64,000 nucleotides of DNA from Seiridium cupressi. Taxonomy: Eukaryota > Ascomycota > Sordariomycetes > Amphisphaeriales > Sporocadaceae. The stretch spans positions 46,452 to 110,451 of the forward strand of contig JARVKI010000124.1 of the NCBI GenBank assembly GCA_036674765.1. The letters run 5' to 3'. The notes below the pieces were generated by a model, which saw only the letters and a program-made list of their open reading frames with translations, made no database searches and was not told the DNA's origin. Positions 45,437-57,065 of the stretch are shown piece after piece (position 1 is the first letter of the stretch; each line of letters starts with the position of its first letter). Both the position numbers and the translations under genes were made by a program.

Positions 45437-46900
45437 TTACACTTCATTGCGAGATATTGCCTTCATGAGTCCATCCTGCTCGAAGACTTCCAGTTCATCT
45501 GCCTGCAAACAAAAGCAGACGTCGTATCGATCTAGCAGCTCCTCACCGCACTCCTTGCTGCGATGCCTCGGAAGCGTAACACATATTCCGGGCGGCGCTC
45601 CGACACCCATGACTCTTGCAGCCTTTGGCCGTCCCACCCCGGGCCCGAAATCCTGGAGAAGGTCCAGACTTCCCCAGTTTGTGTGAACCAAGTTACGGCC
45701 ACTATCGACTGCCAAGTTTGCGCGAGCTGTGGTCCAGTCAAATGCCGGGTTTTTGGCACTTTCTAATAGATTTGCCCACATTCCCGCAACTATAGAAGCG
45801 GTGGTGCTTGCTAGGCCTGATGTGATCATCTCTATGACGGCTGGAATGCTCTTCCGACAGAGGAGTCTTTGCTCGGGGTCTCCGATTTCAAGCTCGAAAA
45901 AGTCGTCGCTGGCGTCATCAAAGCTCAATTGCGGCGGAGGGAGGATTGCACTGGCCAAATTGCCGAGCCAACTGTCCTTCTCTAGGAATGATCCTTTGGC
46001 GAGAACACTGCGCGCATTGATGGTCATGATCAACTCGGAGTATCGCTGTGTGGCCTTGAAATCGGAATTAGCAGCACGCTGCTTGAGTATGTAGTTCGAT
46101 GTCCACGTAACCCAGATCAGAGAGGTTACCATCGTGTTAAGAGAGAAGTCCTCTTTTGTCTTCCGACGAAGCGCCCGCCGCAGAGCTTCCAGTCTGCGGA
46201 CCGAGAACTCAAAGAGCTTCGCTGTCGTTGGTGGCGTTTCCGACGGTTGCGTAGATGCGGGAGCTTCTGTCCCAGGGGGAGAGAGTAATGGCTTCTCTGT
46301 AACCCCAGACTCCCCACAGTCTGTGGTAGCATTTCTGACTATTTGCGTCAAGCGCTCACTCCGGTCGAGTGGCTCCTTGGGGTCGATCTTGTGGATTGGA
46401 TCGACCACGCCTGTCGTATTCGAGCTCCAGAGCTTGATCAGCAGCTCACGCCCACCGCCATTCACTATAGCATGATGAGGTGCAAATAGAATGATCAAGC
46501 CACCCCTAATCTTGATGAATGACATGATCAGAACTGGCTTGACATCTGATGCCATCGAATCCAAGAGCCCAGGCGAGTAGACATTCGCTGGAAACTTGTG
46601 CAGGTCAAATCCCTGCTTCTCGAATTCCTCATACGTCGGGCCGTTTGACGTTGTCACTTCTTCGAAAAGAACTTTGGGGTCATCATCCGCCCATCTAATC
46701 TTTGACTTTGATTGATCCTTCGTGTCCACGAATACATCACCAGAGAGAAAAGGGAGTTGAACCACGGTACGATCTAATCCCTTCTTGATGGCTTTGAGGG
46801 CGGTGTCAGGGTCCTCCGCCTTGAAGACCAGCCACATGGTTGTGTTCATTGTCGGCATGATTTGGTCCACGACCGAAAGGGCGCACTCGTAGGGCGGCAT
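45437..46900 (-). CDS. BAHD-like acyltransferase (trichothecene 3-O-acetyltransferase-like) with altered HxxxD
   Basis: Transferase-family enzyme expected to move an acyl group from an acyl-CoA to a hydroxyl or amine of a small molecule in the cytosol. Single exon, 487 aa, usual length. The N-terminus MPPYECALSVVDQIMPTMNT, the LPFLSGDV region, and the second signature region NWGSLDLLQDFGPGVGRP all fit fungal BAHD-type acyltransferases. The catalytic motif, normally HHxxxD, reads APHHAIVNGGG: His142-His143 are present but position 147 is Asn (AAT at 46460-46462). In BAHD enzymes this Asp is structural, holding the His, so activity may be altered rather than lost. The frame is otherwise intact. 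Convergent with the HET gene. Confidence 0.85.
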   Translation of the reverse strand: MPPYECALSVVDQIMPTMNTTMWLVFKAEDPDTALKAIKKGLDRTVVQLPFLSGDVFVDTKDQSKSKIRWADDDPKVLFEEVTTSNGPTYEEFEKQGFDLHKFPANVYSPGLLDSMASDVKPVLIMSFIKIRGGLIILFAPHHAIVNGGGRELLIKLWSSNTTGVVDPIHKIDPKEPLDRSERLTQIVRNATTDCGESGVTEKPLLSPPGTEAPASTQPSETPPTTAKLFEFSVRRLEALRRALRRKTKEDFSLNTMVTSLIWVTWTSNYILKQRAANSDFKATQRYSELIMTINARSVLAKGSFLEKDSWLGNLASAILPPPQLSFDDASDDFFELEIGDPEQRLLCRKSIPAVIEMITSGLASTTASIVAGMWANLLESAKNPAFDWTTARANLAVDSGRNLVHTNWGSLDLLQDFGPGVGRPKAARVMGVGAPPGICVTLPRHRSKECGEELLDRYDVCFCLQADELEVFEQDGLMKAISRNEV

Positions 46901-47836
46901 GCTGGGCAGCTTGTATCAGACCCTTCATGAGGCTTATCAGCTAGGAAACCTCGACAAGTCTGTAGCGTGCCTGAACAACGTGCACAGCGCACGAGAACGA
47001 TAAGTTGGGCTTCAATGGGATAATATTGAGAGTAGAGTTGTATGATCTGATAGGATTTCACGTAATTCTTACAGTGGGGGGGGGGGGGAGGGGAAGAAGA
47101 AGTCATTGGAACTCCGCCCACATGACTGATGCTCGTTCGGCTGCGATAAGAAAGTCGCACAAGAAAGCTCCCTTGCTTGCATTCGCTTGGCCTGCATGCA
47201 AATGCTGGCTAGACCCTGAAAGTGGCGGTGACCGGGCCCGCGGGGCAACTGTTTGGGCAGCGTGAATAACATGAATCGATCGTTCAAGCCCTGTTATTCA
47301 TACAGTTCTCTTGTAAAAGCTGTCCGTTCATCACACCCGTGACATTGTCACTGCGCTGGGGCGGTTCCGAATCGTGGGGCGATTTCTCAAATACCTGGCC
47401 TTTCGGATATTTTGCGAGACTATGACTACAACGTGAACAAAGATACCTCGATTAGGGTTGATTTCCTTTACTCAGGAATCAACATTGCTTGCTGCTCTCG
47501 CAAATCCGGTGCTCAAGTTGATGAAGGTAAGATGCAAAGAGAGGTTAGTTGTAGTTTAAATGTCCGGTTAATAGCTCTATTGCGCCGATGACCGAGAAAG
47601 CCTTGTGGTAATTAGCTATTGCATGAAAAAGAATGGCGTAATGTGTTAAGAAAGTATGATGATATGGTATTGACTAAGCAAGCCATGCCCCCATATTGAT
47701 ACATAATGAATGGTATCTAACACTGCCATAACTATCGATACAACCCACCCAGCGGCTATGATACCAGTACATCCCGCAGTACCCCGCGTAATTCTCTACT
47801 TATACAAATATCTCATCGGATGCAACGGTATCATGC
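46901..47836. other. Intergenic region with a G13 tract
   Basis: Between two minus-strand genes. The only conspicuous feature is a run of 13 G at 47076-47088. No gene. Confidence 0.65.
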
Positions 47837-48737
47837 TTAGTCCTTAGCATCCTTAGCCTCATCCTTGGACTTTTCGAACTCATCATCGCCCATCTCCTCC
47901 TTAGCAGTGTCCTCCTTGGGCTGCCAGTTGGCCCAGTTGACAGCACTGCCAAGAGGCTTGTCACCCTTCTTCCAGATCTGCTTGGGCTTCTCGTCGGTCT
48001 TTCCATTCGTGTAGCGCAGGATCTGCTCCACATTGGAGCCCTCCTTGGTCAGTTCATAGGCCTCAAAAGTAGTCCAGTATTTCCCGGGCTCGAGATCGGC
48101 CATTTTCTCTAGGGTCAGGAAACGGATGATACCGCCGGCCTTGGCGGCGCGTTGGGCACCGCGCCACGACATGACAGCGATTGGCATGGCTGCTACCTTC
48201 GTGAGGCTATCGTCACTATCGTCTTCATCCATCCACTTCCCTTGTGCGTCTTGGATCTTGTCGCTCGACTCCGGATCAGGATAGACTTCACCTGGAATGG
48301 TGATCTTCTTGTCATCCCCGTCTTTAAGGCCCTCGTGGTGCTTCTTATCGTCGTTGAACTCCTTCACGAAATCATTGATGGATTCATGTGTCTCCTTTCC
48401 TGAATAAAAGGCCCAGTAGTTATCCTACCCACATGAAATTAGTCTCCCCGTTGAGAGTAGTGTATGGCAAGATGCTTGGAAGACGTACCAGTCCCTTGTC
48501 ATCGCCGGCCTTGTCCTTCTCAAACTCGAGGAATGCGTCATAGAAGTTGCGTTCCTTTGAGTCTTTCTTCAAGCCATAGCTATTCAAAGCGTCGTCAGAA
48601 GGAAGGTTTGGAAGGTCACGGGCCTGAATATGGGATGATAGCGCGGCCTCGCGGCGTTGTGAAATCGGCGTGGTCCTCCCAAAGACTGGACCTGCAGCCA
48701 CCAGAAACGACCAGGCGAGGATGTCTTTCAACTGCAT
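47837..48737 (-). CDS. Secreted protein of unknown function
   Basis: Two exons, 48737-48489 and 48424-47837, with a 64-nt phase-0 intron; 278 aa. The N-terminus MQLKDILAWSFLVAAGPVFG is a clear signal peptide, with cleavage probably just after it. The mature protein is acidic, Lys/Asp/Glu-rich and has no cysteines in the stretches I read. Readable blocks: SYGLKKDSKERNFYDAFLEF, DNYWAFYSGKETHESINDFV, LTKVAAMPIAVMSWRGAQRA, and FLTLEKMADLEPGKYWTTFE. The tail is strongly acidic and low in complexity (EEMGDDEFEKSKDEAKDAKD). I do not recognise the family. The absence of hydrophobic segments after the signal argues for a soluble extracellular or wall-bound product. Confidence 0.75.
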
Positions 48738-49992
48738 CTTGATAAGAGATATATAAGATGATAATCTATAAAGACTGAGGGGTGAATATAAGTTTTGATA
48801 GACGTGTTGTCTTTGGGAATTGTAATATAGTTATGGTTGTTGTAATGGTTTGAATGGTCGTGATGAAGAGCTTAATGGAAAGAGCCAGTAACAGGAGTTT
48901 GACTGATACTTATACATATCTCATCATTGTCCTCGCCATGTTGGTTGATGCTCATCTTATCCGCTATTGTGGTAACGATGTGACGGGAGCGCCCACCGCT
49001 GTCTCCATTTTTCTGTTTGACGGTGAGTTGATCTCAGGCAGAATCCTCTGCCAAGATTCCACCATGAACATTATGCCTCCTCAGGAAGGATTGGAATCCA
49101 ATCAGAAGCCCAAATGATATCATAACTCTTGGGGCTTTGGCGGATTCACGAGTACCACTGACAAATATGGAGAGCTAGGTGCTGCACATTTGAATACATA
49201 GACGTCCAAAATACCTGGCTTTCAGGGGAAATTCAGGGACGATCGGTAAGGTATGGATTTAGGGTTGGAATTGACAGCCGCAGCGCCTCAATCCCAGGAA
49301 CGCTGGGGCACGTTAAAGTACATACTATTTTTATGTCGAACCACGATACATCTCAATTCGGTAGGTGTCTGCTGCTTACATGTTCCTCAGCCCCCAGGTA
49401 ATCATGTCCCAGCGCCAATCATGTGTGATGGGAGAAAACGAGTACGTCAGAATAAGTGACATCTGCGCCGCCTCGACAGCTCGTGGGTTGGTCGGCCCCG
49501 CTGATCCTGACAGAGGCTTGCGGATTTCCGCCAAGCAAGCCTGTACCCCACCCATACCCACCTTGAGACCTAGTCGGTACTAGTCTCGGGACCTGATCCG
49601 GTTTTTCATGCTAAATTTGAATGACTGGCCCCAATTTATAGAAATTATGCTTTTGTAGCGCCTTTCTTTCGATAGAGTCGGGAGGAACCAGGAACACACA
49701 GCCTTTGGCCCCCATTTCTCTCCACCATGTCAGCTGGCTGCCGGATAGCATCATAATCGCCCCTGCCAGTCACACAAGATCATGCACCAATCCTCAATTT
49801 GCCCATTACATCATTTTCAATTGACAGCCGCCTTTCCGTTCGAAATCCTTCCCCAACTCACTGAGCGGCTCAATCCAATATCTATCGTTGGGCTCGTAGT
49901 TTCGTGCTAGCTGACGACAATCCCTTGGAACTGTTGCCAACCCCAGAGACTCTAGACAAGCAGCGACGTACTCAACCTAGGCTACATCCACG
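48738..49992. other. Divergent intergenic region
   Basis: Between the secreted-protein gene and the F-box gene. No supported gene; short frames only. Confidence 0.65.
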
Positions 49993-51210
49993 ATGTCGGG
50001 CGACGTTGTTACCGACATTCAAGAACTGACCTTCAAAGCGCCCCTTCCGGGGCACTTTCTTGGCCAATTCTTGAACGGAGAGACCACCACAGGAACACCC
50101 CTCAACGGAGCAATCACCCTATCATCGACATCCGGTGGCCGATTGGACGTGTTACCGGATGAGATCAAGCTGCGCATTGTCTCATTTCTCGATCTCTATA
50201 CTGTGCGACATCTACGTCTCGCCAATTCACGTCTACAAAGACTGGTAGATACGAACCTCGACTTCATAACTGTGCAGGCTTTCCCCAAGCTCTTGGCTGC
50301 GGTGTACGTACTCAATTGTCGCTACTACACCCTCGAGCATCTCGCAGCCGCTGTCCGTCGCGATCACTGCAGTCGCTGCCAAAGCTATGGAGATTATCTG
50401 TATCTCTTAACGGCCGAGCGCATCTGTTACCACTGCTTCCGGGAGTCGCCTGAGTATGTGCCAAAAGCAATAAAACCAGTATCACCGTTAATACTATCTA
50501 CAATTGAAGCAAAAATGCCACTCGCTATAGTTCCTCCGGGAGTATACGGCATGCATGGAATAGGACGTCCAGAAAGACCACAGACAGTGGTGGATAGACG
50601 AGCTCTCTCAACCCTTGGGGCAGAGCTGAGACAACATCAGGGAGAACCAGACGAGTGTTCTGACGAGTGTTCCGACGAGTCTGACTCGGAGACGGCAAGA
50701 CAGGGGTATCTGAGCCGAACCAGCCTCAATCATGCTTCGCAGTGGGCAACAGCGCCGCTTCCCTCAAGGTACACCGTGGTTTTACCGGCGCCATACTGGG
50801 ATGCAGAAACGCAACAATTTCATGAAGGCGTCTTTTGCAAAGCTTGTGCGATGAGTGCCGAGACACAGAGTCATCCTCCGCGATGGCGACACGACTCGTT
50901 TTTCTGGGACTATCCATACCGTCGGTACCCCGGAGAGAGAGGCATTCGAAGACATATTGAAGAGTGCGGTGCGGTGCGAAAGGTGGTTACCCCTGACGGC
51001 CATGGTATCAAGTATGTGCATGAGTCGGCACCGCGCAGGGGCTTCGTTAGACCTGATGAAGTATGTCGTTGTGCTGGAATATTCAATCGATATCGAGATG
51101 GGACAAGTTCTGGTGTGGTCAAGCCAGGGCAGCCAGCAATGGAAAGGACATTAAAAAGTAAGAAGACGGCAAATGCATTTGGCCGCCAACATAGCAAAGT
51201 AGTTCATTAG
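49993..51210 (+). CDS. F-box protein with a CxxC pair
   Basis: Putative substrate receptor of an SCF ubiquitin ligase. Single exon, 405 aa. The F-box lies at about residues 51-95 (LDVLPDEIKLRIVSFLDLYT, then HLRLANSRLQRLVD). Right after it a CSRC...CYHC pair separated by a YLYLLTAERI stretch looks like a zinc-binding hairpin, a common extension in fungal F-box proteins. A short acidic repeat (DECSDECSDES) sits near residue 220, and a second cysteine group (FCKACAMS, CRCAGIF) near the C-terminus. The target is unknown. The start is the first ATG after stops and the frame is uninterrupted. Confidence 0.85.
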   Translation: MSGDVVTDIQELTFKAPLPGHFLGQFLNGETTTGTPLNGAITLSSTSGGRLDVLPDEIKLRIVSFLDLYTVRHLRLANSRLQRLVDTNLDFITVQAFPKLLAAVYVLNCRYYTLEHLAAAVRRDHCSRCQSYGDYLYLLTAERICYHCFRESPEYVPKAIKPVSPLILSTIEAKMPLAIVPPGVYGMHGIGRPERPQTVVDRRALSTLGAELRQHQGEPDECSDECSDESDSETARQGYLSRTSLNHASQWATAPLPSRYTVVLPAPYWDAETQQFHEGVFCKACAMSAETQSHPPRWRHDSFFWDYPYRRYPGERGIRRHIEECGAVRKVVTPDGHGIKYVHESAPRRGFVRPDEVCRCAGIFNRYRDGTSSGVVKPGQPAMERTLKSKKTANAFGRQHSKVVH

Positions 51211-51739
51211 CTAGCAAAGCTTATATTTGTGAAATAGTTATAAAGAACTTGGGACTAAGCTTTTCCACATTCAGTATAGTCAAGTACTGCACCAAGCGCC
51301 TCTTGAATGCAATCTTCGTGGCGCGCTAAGCCCAAAGTCTATTAGTATACCCACGTATGGCTTATAAAACCCTCCGGCAGTCAGCTTTGGCCAATCAGAC
51401 GTTTGTTACCGGTTCAAGTATTACAACTTGCATTCGTTTACCCTGGTATGGATTGGGCTACTAGACCCTAGATCTTCCAACTAAACTTGAATGAAGCAAA
51501 AAGGTGATTTAATGTGAGGAGTGTCCTGCAATATCAAGATCCTATCATGCTACTCGAAAATCTCAAGGAGAACATGTAAAGTCGTCCTTGACTTATGTGC
51601 ACCGTTCCATGTATACGTACTAAGTATCCTGGGTATCAATAATCAACGTAACGCCTTTCCCCACAGTTGCCCAGTTTTTGTCAACCCTAAGCCATAAATA
51701 TCTCTCGGCTTTTCGTTGCCCCACCGCCGACTGCTCATT
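51211..51739. other. Intergenic region
   Basis: Short gap between convergent genes; nothing seen. Confidence 0.65.
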
Positions 51740-52042
51740 CTAATACCATGGATCTAGATCGTAATCCTTATTTCTGACCACTATCCTCGTTGCATCCCTG
51801 CCGTTTACTACGCCACCAATTTTCTTGCTTGTCTTGCCTGTCAACCTGTTCCACATCCTCTCAGTATAAGGCACCTGGCGCTTCTCTTGGAGCTGCCTCT
51901 TGTAGTCGGCGTATGGGTCCTCGCCACGGACCAAGGCCTCGTCGCGATGCTCTCGACGCTTCGCATAGAAGGACTCCTCGTGTCTTTTCTGGCCGATGAC
52001 TGCCCAGGCTGACGTGCTGACGGCGCCTCTCGCGTAACTCAT
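51740..52042 (-). CDS. Small basic hypothetical protein
   Basis: I choose the ATG at 52042 (MSYARGAVSTSAWAVIGQKR), giving 100 aa; the frame is open further upstream to 52276, but that part looks like leader and overlaps unlikely composition. The protein is highly charged with FYAKRREHRDEALVRGEDPY, DYKRQLQEKRQVPYTERMW and a C-terminal KIGGVVNGRDATRIVVRNKD followed by DLDPWY. The even, helix-prone composition and clean codon usage suggest a real, possibly conserved small mould protein; I do not recognise it. No signal peptide or membrane segment. Confidence 0.55.
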   Translation of the reverse strand: MSYARGAVSTSAWAVIGQKRHEESFYAKRREHRDEALVRGEDPYADYKRQLQEKRQVPYTERMWNRLTGKTSKKIGGVVNGRDATRIVVRNKDYDLDPWY

Positions 52043-54009
52043 TTCGGAGATAGTCAGATATAACTTTATGGGCGATATAAGCGAGAAATATGAATGGGTG
52101 GTGGGGACACCAAAGGGTATCTTTTTGGACGGAGGTTGCAATTGTGACGTTGCAATCGCTTGCTGGTATCCAAGAAGCATTCGAGAGTGGACTTGCGTGT
52201 TATTAAATGCTGTCGATCGCATTCGGAGGGATTCACTGGCATGTGTCAAACGCGCAGCAAACGAGCCATGCGCCACGCTCAGCCCCGGGTTGGCATCACG
52301 AAGTGGGCCGCATCAGCCCCCGTCTTATGACTATGCACCAATCGCAGGAAAGCTTTTGGCCGGACCGTCGGTGAGTACGGACTTTACGCGCGCGGGTTCA
52401 CGAAATGTGTGGCGTGGACAGTGGCTATCCATTGTGTTGCGACACAGCCAAGTTACTTCCCAGTTAGCAATGCCTTTTAAATGTCGCCTTGAGATAATTC
52501 GATCGATGGTAGATGGTCCAAACACGTCTTCGAACAGAAGCGCCAGAGATTAAGTGGTGATGCAAATACAGAGTTACACTAACCATGCCGAAATTAAACA
52601 AAATCAATTATCAACACAATCATGCCTTATAACAACAAAGGAGAGTTATAATAATATATAATCTTGTTTATAGGTTATATGCTGTGATAATTCTAATAAT
52701 TGGATTAGCTTCCCACTTCGGGATACTTTGACGCCAAACATATATTTCAAGGTCAACAGGAATAACTTCTCCCGTGTTTCCTGTCTGGGGACATTAAATG
52801 CCCCGAATCGGTATCAAACGCAAGGATAACACACCAACTTCTGAGAAATTCGCGGCAGCTACAAAACTGAGAGGCATGAGCACTAACACCAATACCATGA
52901 TGCCATCTTTCTTGACCGTATTTCGAGATCGCACTGCCTCAGGTATTACGACAGTCCCACGCTGTGCGGGTTCAACATATTTCCCACCTTACTTCACCCA
53001 TTTCCGGAAAAGGTTCTGGTGTGAGGGCAGACTGTGATTCCCTACTCCATTTACCTGTGATTTGATAGAGTATTCACCAGCCGCGGCTTTGGCCAGTCGG
53101 GCTGGCGTGATGGGTTTGGCGGCCTCGATATCAGTGTGTAAAGCTTATCATTTAGTGCTAGTAGAGCCCCAACCTGCCTGGTAGACGCGGCTTGCGTCTG
53201 TCTCCAACTGCTAATGTCTGTCCAATGAACATACCTCCAGGTCTCCGGTCTAACCCGGTTAGTCAATAATAGTGCACATAATCGACTAAAAATTCCTAGC
53301 GTCTACCGGACCGGGTATTTTGTACCCAACACGTGGATATTAAGACAATATATTAGATACTCCGCAGATAAGCATAATGTAAAGTCTTCTCCAACACAGT
53401 ACTCCCGCATACAGGCTGCCTACCCGTAGTGTCTTAGAAAATGGCAAAGTTTCTTTCCTAAAGCATTTCAGTCCCGTGCTAGATGTGTGCCATACTAACA
53501 TTAAAAAAAAAGAAATATAAAACCTTGAATCAGAAAATCCCGAAATATTGGCTATGAATCTGTATGATGGGGTAACACACAAGCCTCTCGTGCGTCAAGC
53601 TCTTACGTTACTCGCTTTTCAGCACGGCTGATACATGACAGAAATGGCACCATGTGACTGTCTTAAGACATGTCAGCACGGGTCATAAAAGCTTGATAAT
53701 AATCTTACGATATTTGACTTTTGAGAAGGGGCATGCCGCTACGGGCAATAGTTGACTGCTTTGATGGGCTGAAAACGTGGCATGTTTAGCCTTTCTATAA
53801 CTAACCTAAAATATAAAGTCAATCAACCATTGATTAACGCTGTCCATGCGCACCCTTGAGCCATCGGAGCTAAGGCGAGCTTATTAAAGATCCGCGAGTA
53901 CAAATACTTACACTTCGTCCGTGACAGATTCACCCTCTCCACGGCGCGCCGGTCATCAATTGCGTTTGATCCTTAGATGCATCGCCATTAGTCAGCAGCA
54001 ATAGTGACA
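52043..54009. other. Intergenic region (2 kb), partly AT-rich
   Basis: Stretches around 52560-52720 are AT-rich. A small self-complementary segment near 53245-53320 (cggtctaacccggttag ... gtctaccggaccggg) may be a transposon trace. No supported gene. Confidence 0.55.
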
Positions 54010-54718
54010 ATGCTCAAATTACCGGTCATAATTGCCCTTGCAGCAGCATCTCTGGCCATCGCAGTGTCCGTTGAGCAGCGTGCCAGTAGCATTCATACGG
54101 CGACCTTTGACGAGCTCGCGTTTAATGACGTTATCACGCCCGATACTACACCGACAGTCGGTTTGTACGGAGGTCTCTACTACAGGCTTATCTGTATGAA
54201 GGACCTGCTGTTGTCAATTCTGGGTATCCCACTGACTTGAAACTTCGTAATCAGATCCTTTCCAAGGTGATGGTCCTGTCGATGGCGCCGTTTTCGCCAG
54301 TTCTGGATACGTGATGGCCGTAGCAATTAACGGCACGCGACCGTATATCACGTCTCGCTATCGCAACTCGGGGATCACATCGTTCGATCTCAAATCTTTG
54401 AATCTCGCGTGTTCAGCGGGAGGGAACGTCGGAACTCCGGGAACATTCATATCATTCTCCGGGGTTAGTTGCAACGTAACCATAACTGGTTATAAGGGCA
54501 CGATCAAGGCAGCTCAGCAGACTATCAGATATACGGCAATAGAAGTCATCGTGGGCGGCTGGCGCACGATACCAGTCCGTCTAGATGCAACATTCACAGG
54601 GGTTGACACGGTCAGATTCCGAGCCACTTATGAGCTGAATCCAATTACAGTGAGCATGCTATTCATATGGACGACGTGGAGTATGTATTTCACTGAGCTC
54701 GGGGATGGAGCCTCATGA
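54010..54718 (+). CDS. Small secreted protein of unknown function
   Basis: Two exons, 54010-54193 and 54255-54718, joined by a 61-nt intron; 215 aa. MLKLPVIIALAAASLAIAVS is a signal peptide. The mature protein begins near EQRASSIHTATFDELAFNDV and is followed by TPDTTPTVGLYGGLYYRLI|YPFQGDGPVDG. After the intron the sequence reads like a beta-rich domain (VMAVAINGTRP, GITSFDLKSLNLACSAG, GTFISFSGVSCNVTITGYKG) with two cysteines spaced to form a disulphide. This layout is common in small secreted mould proteins that adopt a jelly-roll-like fold, but I cannot name a family. The start at 54010 is preferred over an in-frame GTG six bases upstream. Confidence 0.75.
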
Positions 54719-56186
54719 AAGTATTGATATTTTCAAATTGGGATGTCTCAGTACCGAGCAATAGCATAAAATATGGTCAGGAAACTGTCGGTGAACTTAT
54801 TTAGCTCATACAACAAATTCGTGGGGTAATATTTATTTGTAGATAAAAATTAAGTAGTATCCGATTATGTTGCCATATTGGCAGCAGTATGTCCTTCATA
54901 TCGCAACATGTATAACTCCCAATCTTGAATGTATTATAGTATGATAACACAGGTGATCTCCTTGGGGCCGTAAGTTCATTTAGTTATTTTATAAGCCAGA
55001 AACCGGACTTCACATTTCGTAAATCGCCCCGCGTATCTGACCGATGCGGTGTCTGACCGTGAGTATCTAATATTTTGGTAAGACTTAAATGACTTTACTC
55101 ATCCTACGAGGCGGAGGATCCTAATCAAGCCAGGCGCCATGTTAGCCGAGAGCCTAGTCCAAATAGTCTTGTCACATCCTCGATAGTTCTCCCATGCTGT
55201 GTAGCCCATTTCCCTATAGGATAGCAAACCTCTTCCTATGCTTTCGGGTCGATTTAGGAGGTTCGTCAATCCAGGTAACTTTGGAAAATCTGCACAAGGA
55301 AGCCCTGTGAACAAGTTGACCAGCAATACTCTCGCCAGATGCCAAGGTGATTCCATTGGCGGATAAGCACGATGGGTAAAGCTTAACTCGGTGCTGGCGG
55401 TAATGCTGACCTGAGAACCATGGCTGATCCTCGGTCAGGTACCTGACATTCGGAATCTTCTAGCCTCAATCCTACACCAGTCCACCAATAACGCCACTTG
55501 GCTCAACTTCGGCTCTGGCTCGCTTAGGAACCGGGATTGGGTGTTGTATATCGATTGACATCATAACAAGTCTACCTACGCGTACAGTGCTTTTGCGATC
55601 TTTACAAATCTGGATGTTTTCCCCGAAGACCTGCTTCTTACTTGTATCTCTCGGTAGAGAATATGTTAGTTGAGTAGTTGGCAGTGCGGATTCCCTACCC
55701 ATCACTATAAAACATTGGTTAATGGCGGCAGCACGTGCGGCCACAACGTTATTGCCACAGACAGACCGTCACCGAGTTTATAGTGTCACAACATTAGCCA
55801 TTCCTTAGTTGAGATAAAATGTTCCTCCACGGTTGTTCGTGATATGCATTATAAGCGCAGAGCGAGATTCGCACAAGCCAGGCAAGTTTCTTCATGGGAT
55901 GGATTCATTATGGACAGAGCAGTTCCAATATCAGTTTATATTTAACTACGGTGTTATGAACTTCTACCATCACTAAAACGTAAATTGTAAGTACTCTACT
56001 TGGGGCGACCAAAACGAACGTTGAGTACACTAGTTCGGTCACCAAGAAATCGATATTATGGGTACCAAACGAATGCGTGAATTCCATGACTAACTAAAGA
56101 ATCGCGAAATCAGTCCCTAAGATACGGATGTCCTCTATGCTCTTAATGACGGAAGAGGTGCCGAGGGTCTGGGCAAACTCCAACAA
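54719..56186. other. Intergenic region
   Basis: About 1.5 kb. Minus-strand frames at 55099-55356 and 55472-55744 have no recognisable features. No supported gene. Confidence 0.55.
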
Positions 56187-56897
56187 TCAAGATTGCCCAG
56201 CGTAGCGCCCATCTTGTCCTTGGGTCTTCTTTGGATCCTCTTCGGCCTCTTCAAGGTCTTTGTATGCGAGGCCTCCACGGTAAAACTGTGCAGGATCGTG
56301 TCCGAATTCCAAGTGCGTAGCCGGGTCCTCGTCTGGGTCCCTGCCTGGGTCCTCGGATATGCCAATGGCCGATTGCTCTATCAGTTTTTTGGCACTCGTC
56401 ACTATTTCGCTGAAGGCATTAACGTTCTTTAGGTCCAATACATCAACACTGTCGATGCCTGTCTGTAATACTTCCTTCGCGACATAGAACATCCCTTCAT
56501 TCACCCCACGACGCATTATTGCGATGCTCGGATCTCGGATAACTAGCTCCCGCGTCCCACCAGACTCCTGGGATTGACCCCCATCATTCAACGGTACTCT
56601 GGTCAACTCTTGGAATTCACGCAAGAGCTTGGTACAGTGAACGAGATCTTTCGGCGTAATGGGTTGGCTTGCGCCACCGCTGCCCATGTTCTTGAATCGC
56701 TCCGTAATCTCGAACGATACCTTCTCGAATTTCTCGGGCTGAGGGACGAGGAGTTTAATCTCTTGAGTCAACAAGGGGAGCTGCTTGACCCCCTGCCTGA
56801 AAAGAGTGATACCCCTTTCGTCGGAGGACGAACCGGTGAACTGCGTTGTTAGACGTTGCTTCTTGAATGTATGCAGGGTATTGTTTAGCCTTGCCAA
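56187..56897 (-). CDS. Hypothetical protein, start uncertain
   Basis: A 236-codon open frame with protein-like composition, but no ATG at its upstream end. The first in-frame ATG is at 56687 (MGSGGASQPITPKDLVHCTK), which would leave about 166 aa. An upstream exon is possible: an ATG in good context lies near 56926, but I could not find a splice that keeps frame. Helical stretches LVHCTKLLREFQELTRVPLN and NAFSEIVTSAKKLIEQSAIG are followed by an Asp/Glu/Pro-rich acidic tail (EDPGRDPDEDPATHLEF). Family not recognised. It may be a gene remnant. Confidence 0.35.
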   Translation of the reverse strand: MARLNNTLHTFKKQRLTTQFTGSSSDERGITLFRQGVKQLPLLTQEIKLLVPQPEKFEKVSFEITERFKNMGSGGASQPITPKDLVHCTKLLREFQELTRVPLNDGGQSQESGGTRELVIRDPSIAIMRRGVNEGMFYVAKEVLQTGIDSVDVLDLKNVNAFSEIVTSAKKLIEQSAIGISEDPGRDPDEDPATHLEFGHDPAQFYRGGLAYKDLEEAEEDPKKTQGQDGRYAGQS

Positions 56898-56945
56898 GGG
56901 ATAGGGGAAGAACCTACAGAAGACATTGTGATTTCGGCAGGTCGC

Positions 56946-57065
56946 GATTGATGAGCTTTGCTGAAAAGGTGCAGTAACTGAGTGCGATTGATGGGCTTTG
57001 CTGAGAAGCTGTAGTAACTGAGTGTGGTTGATGGGCTGTGATGAAATGGTGCAGTGACTGAGTCT
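56946..57065. repeat. 40-bp tandem repeat, three copies
   Basis: Three head-to-tail 40-bp units (gattgatgggctttgctgag type) at 56946-56985, 56986-57025 and 57026-57065, with several mismatches between them, so older than the 66-bp duplication at the left end. Confidence 0.9.
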
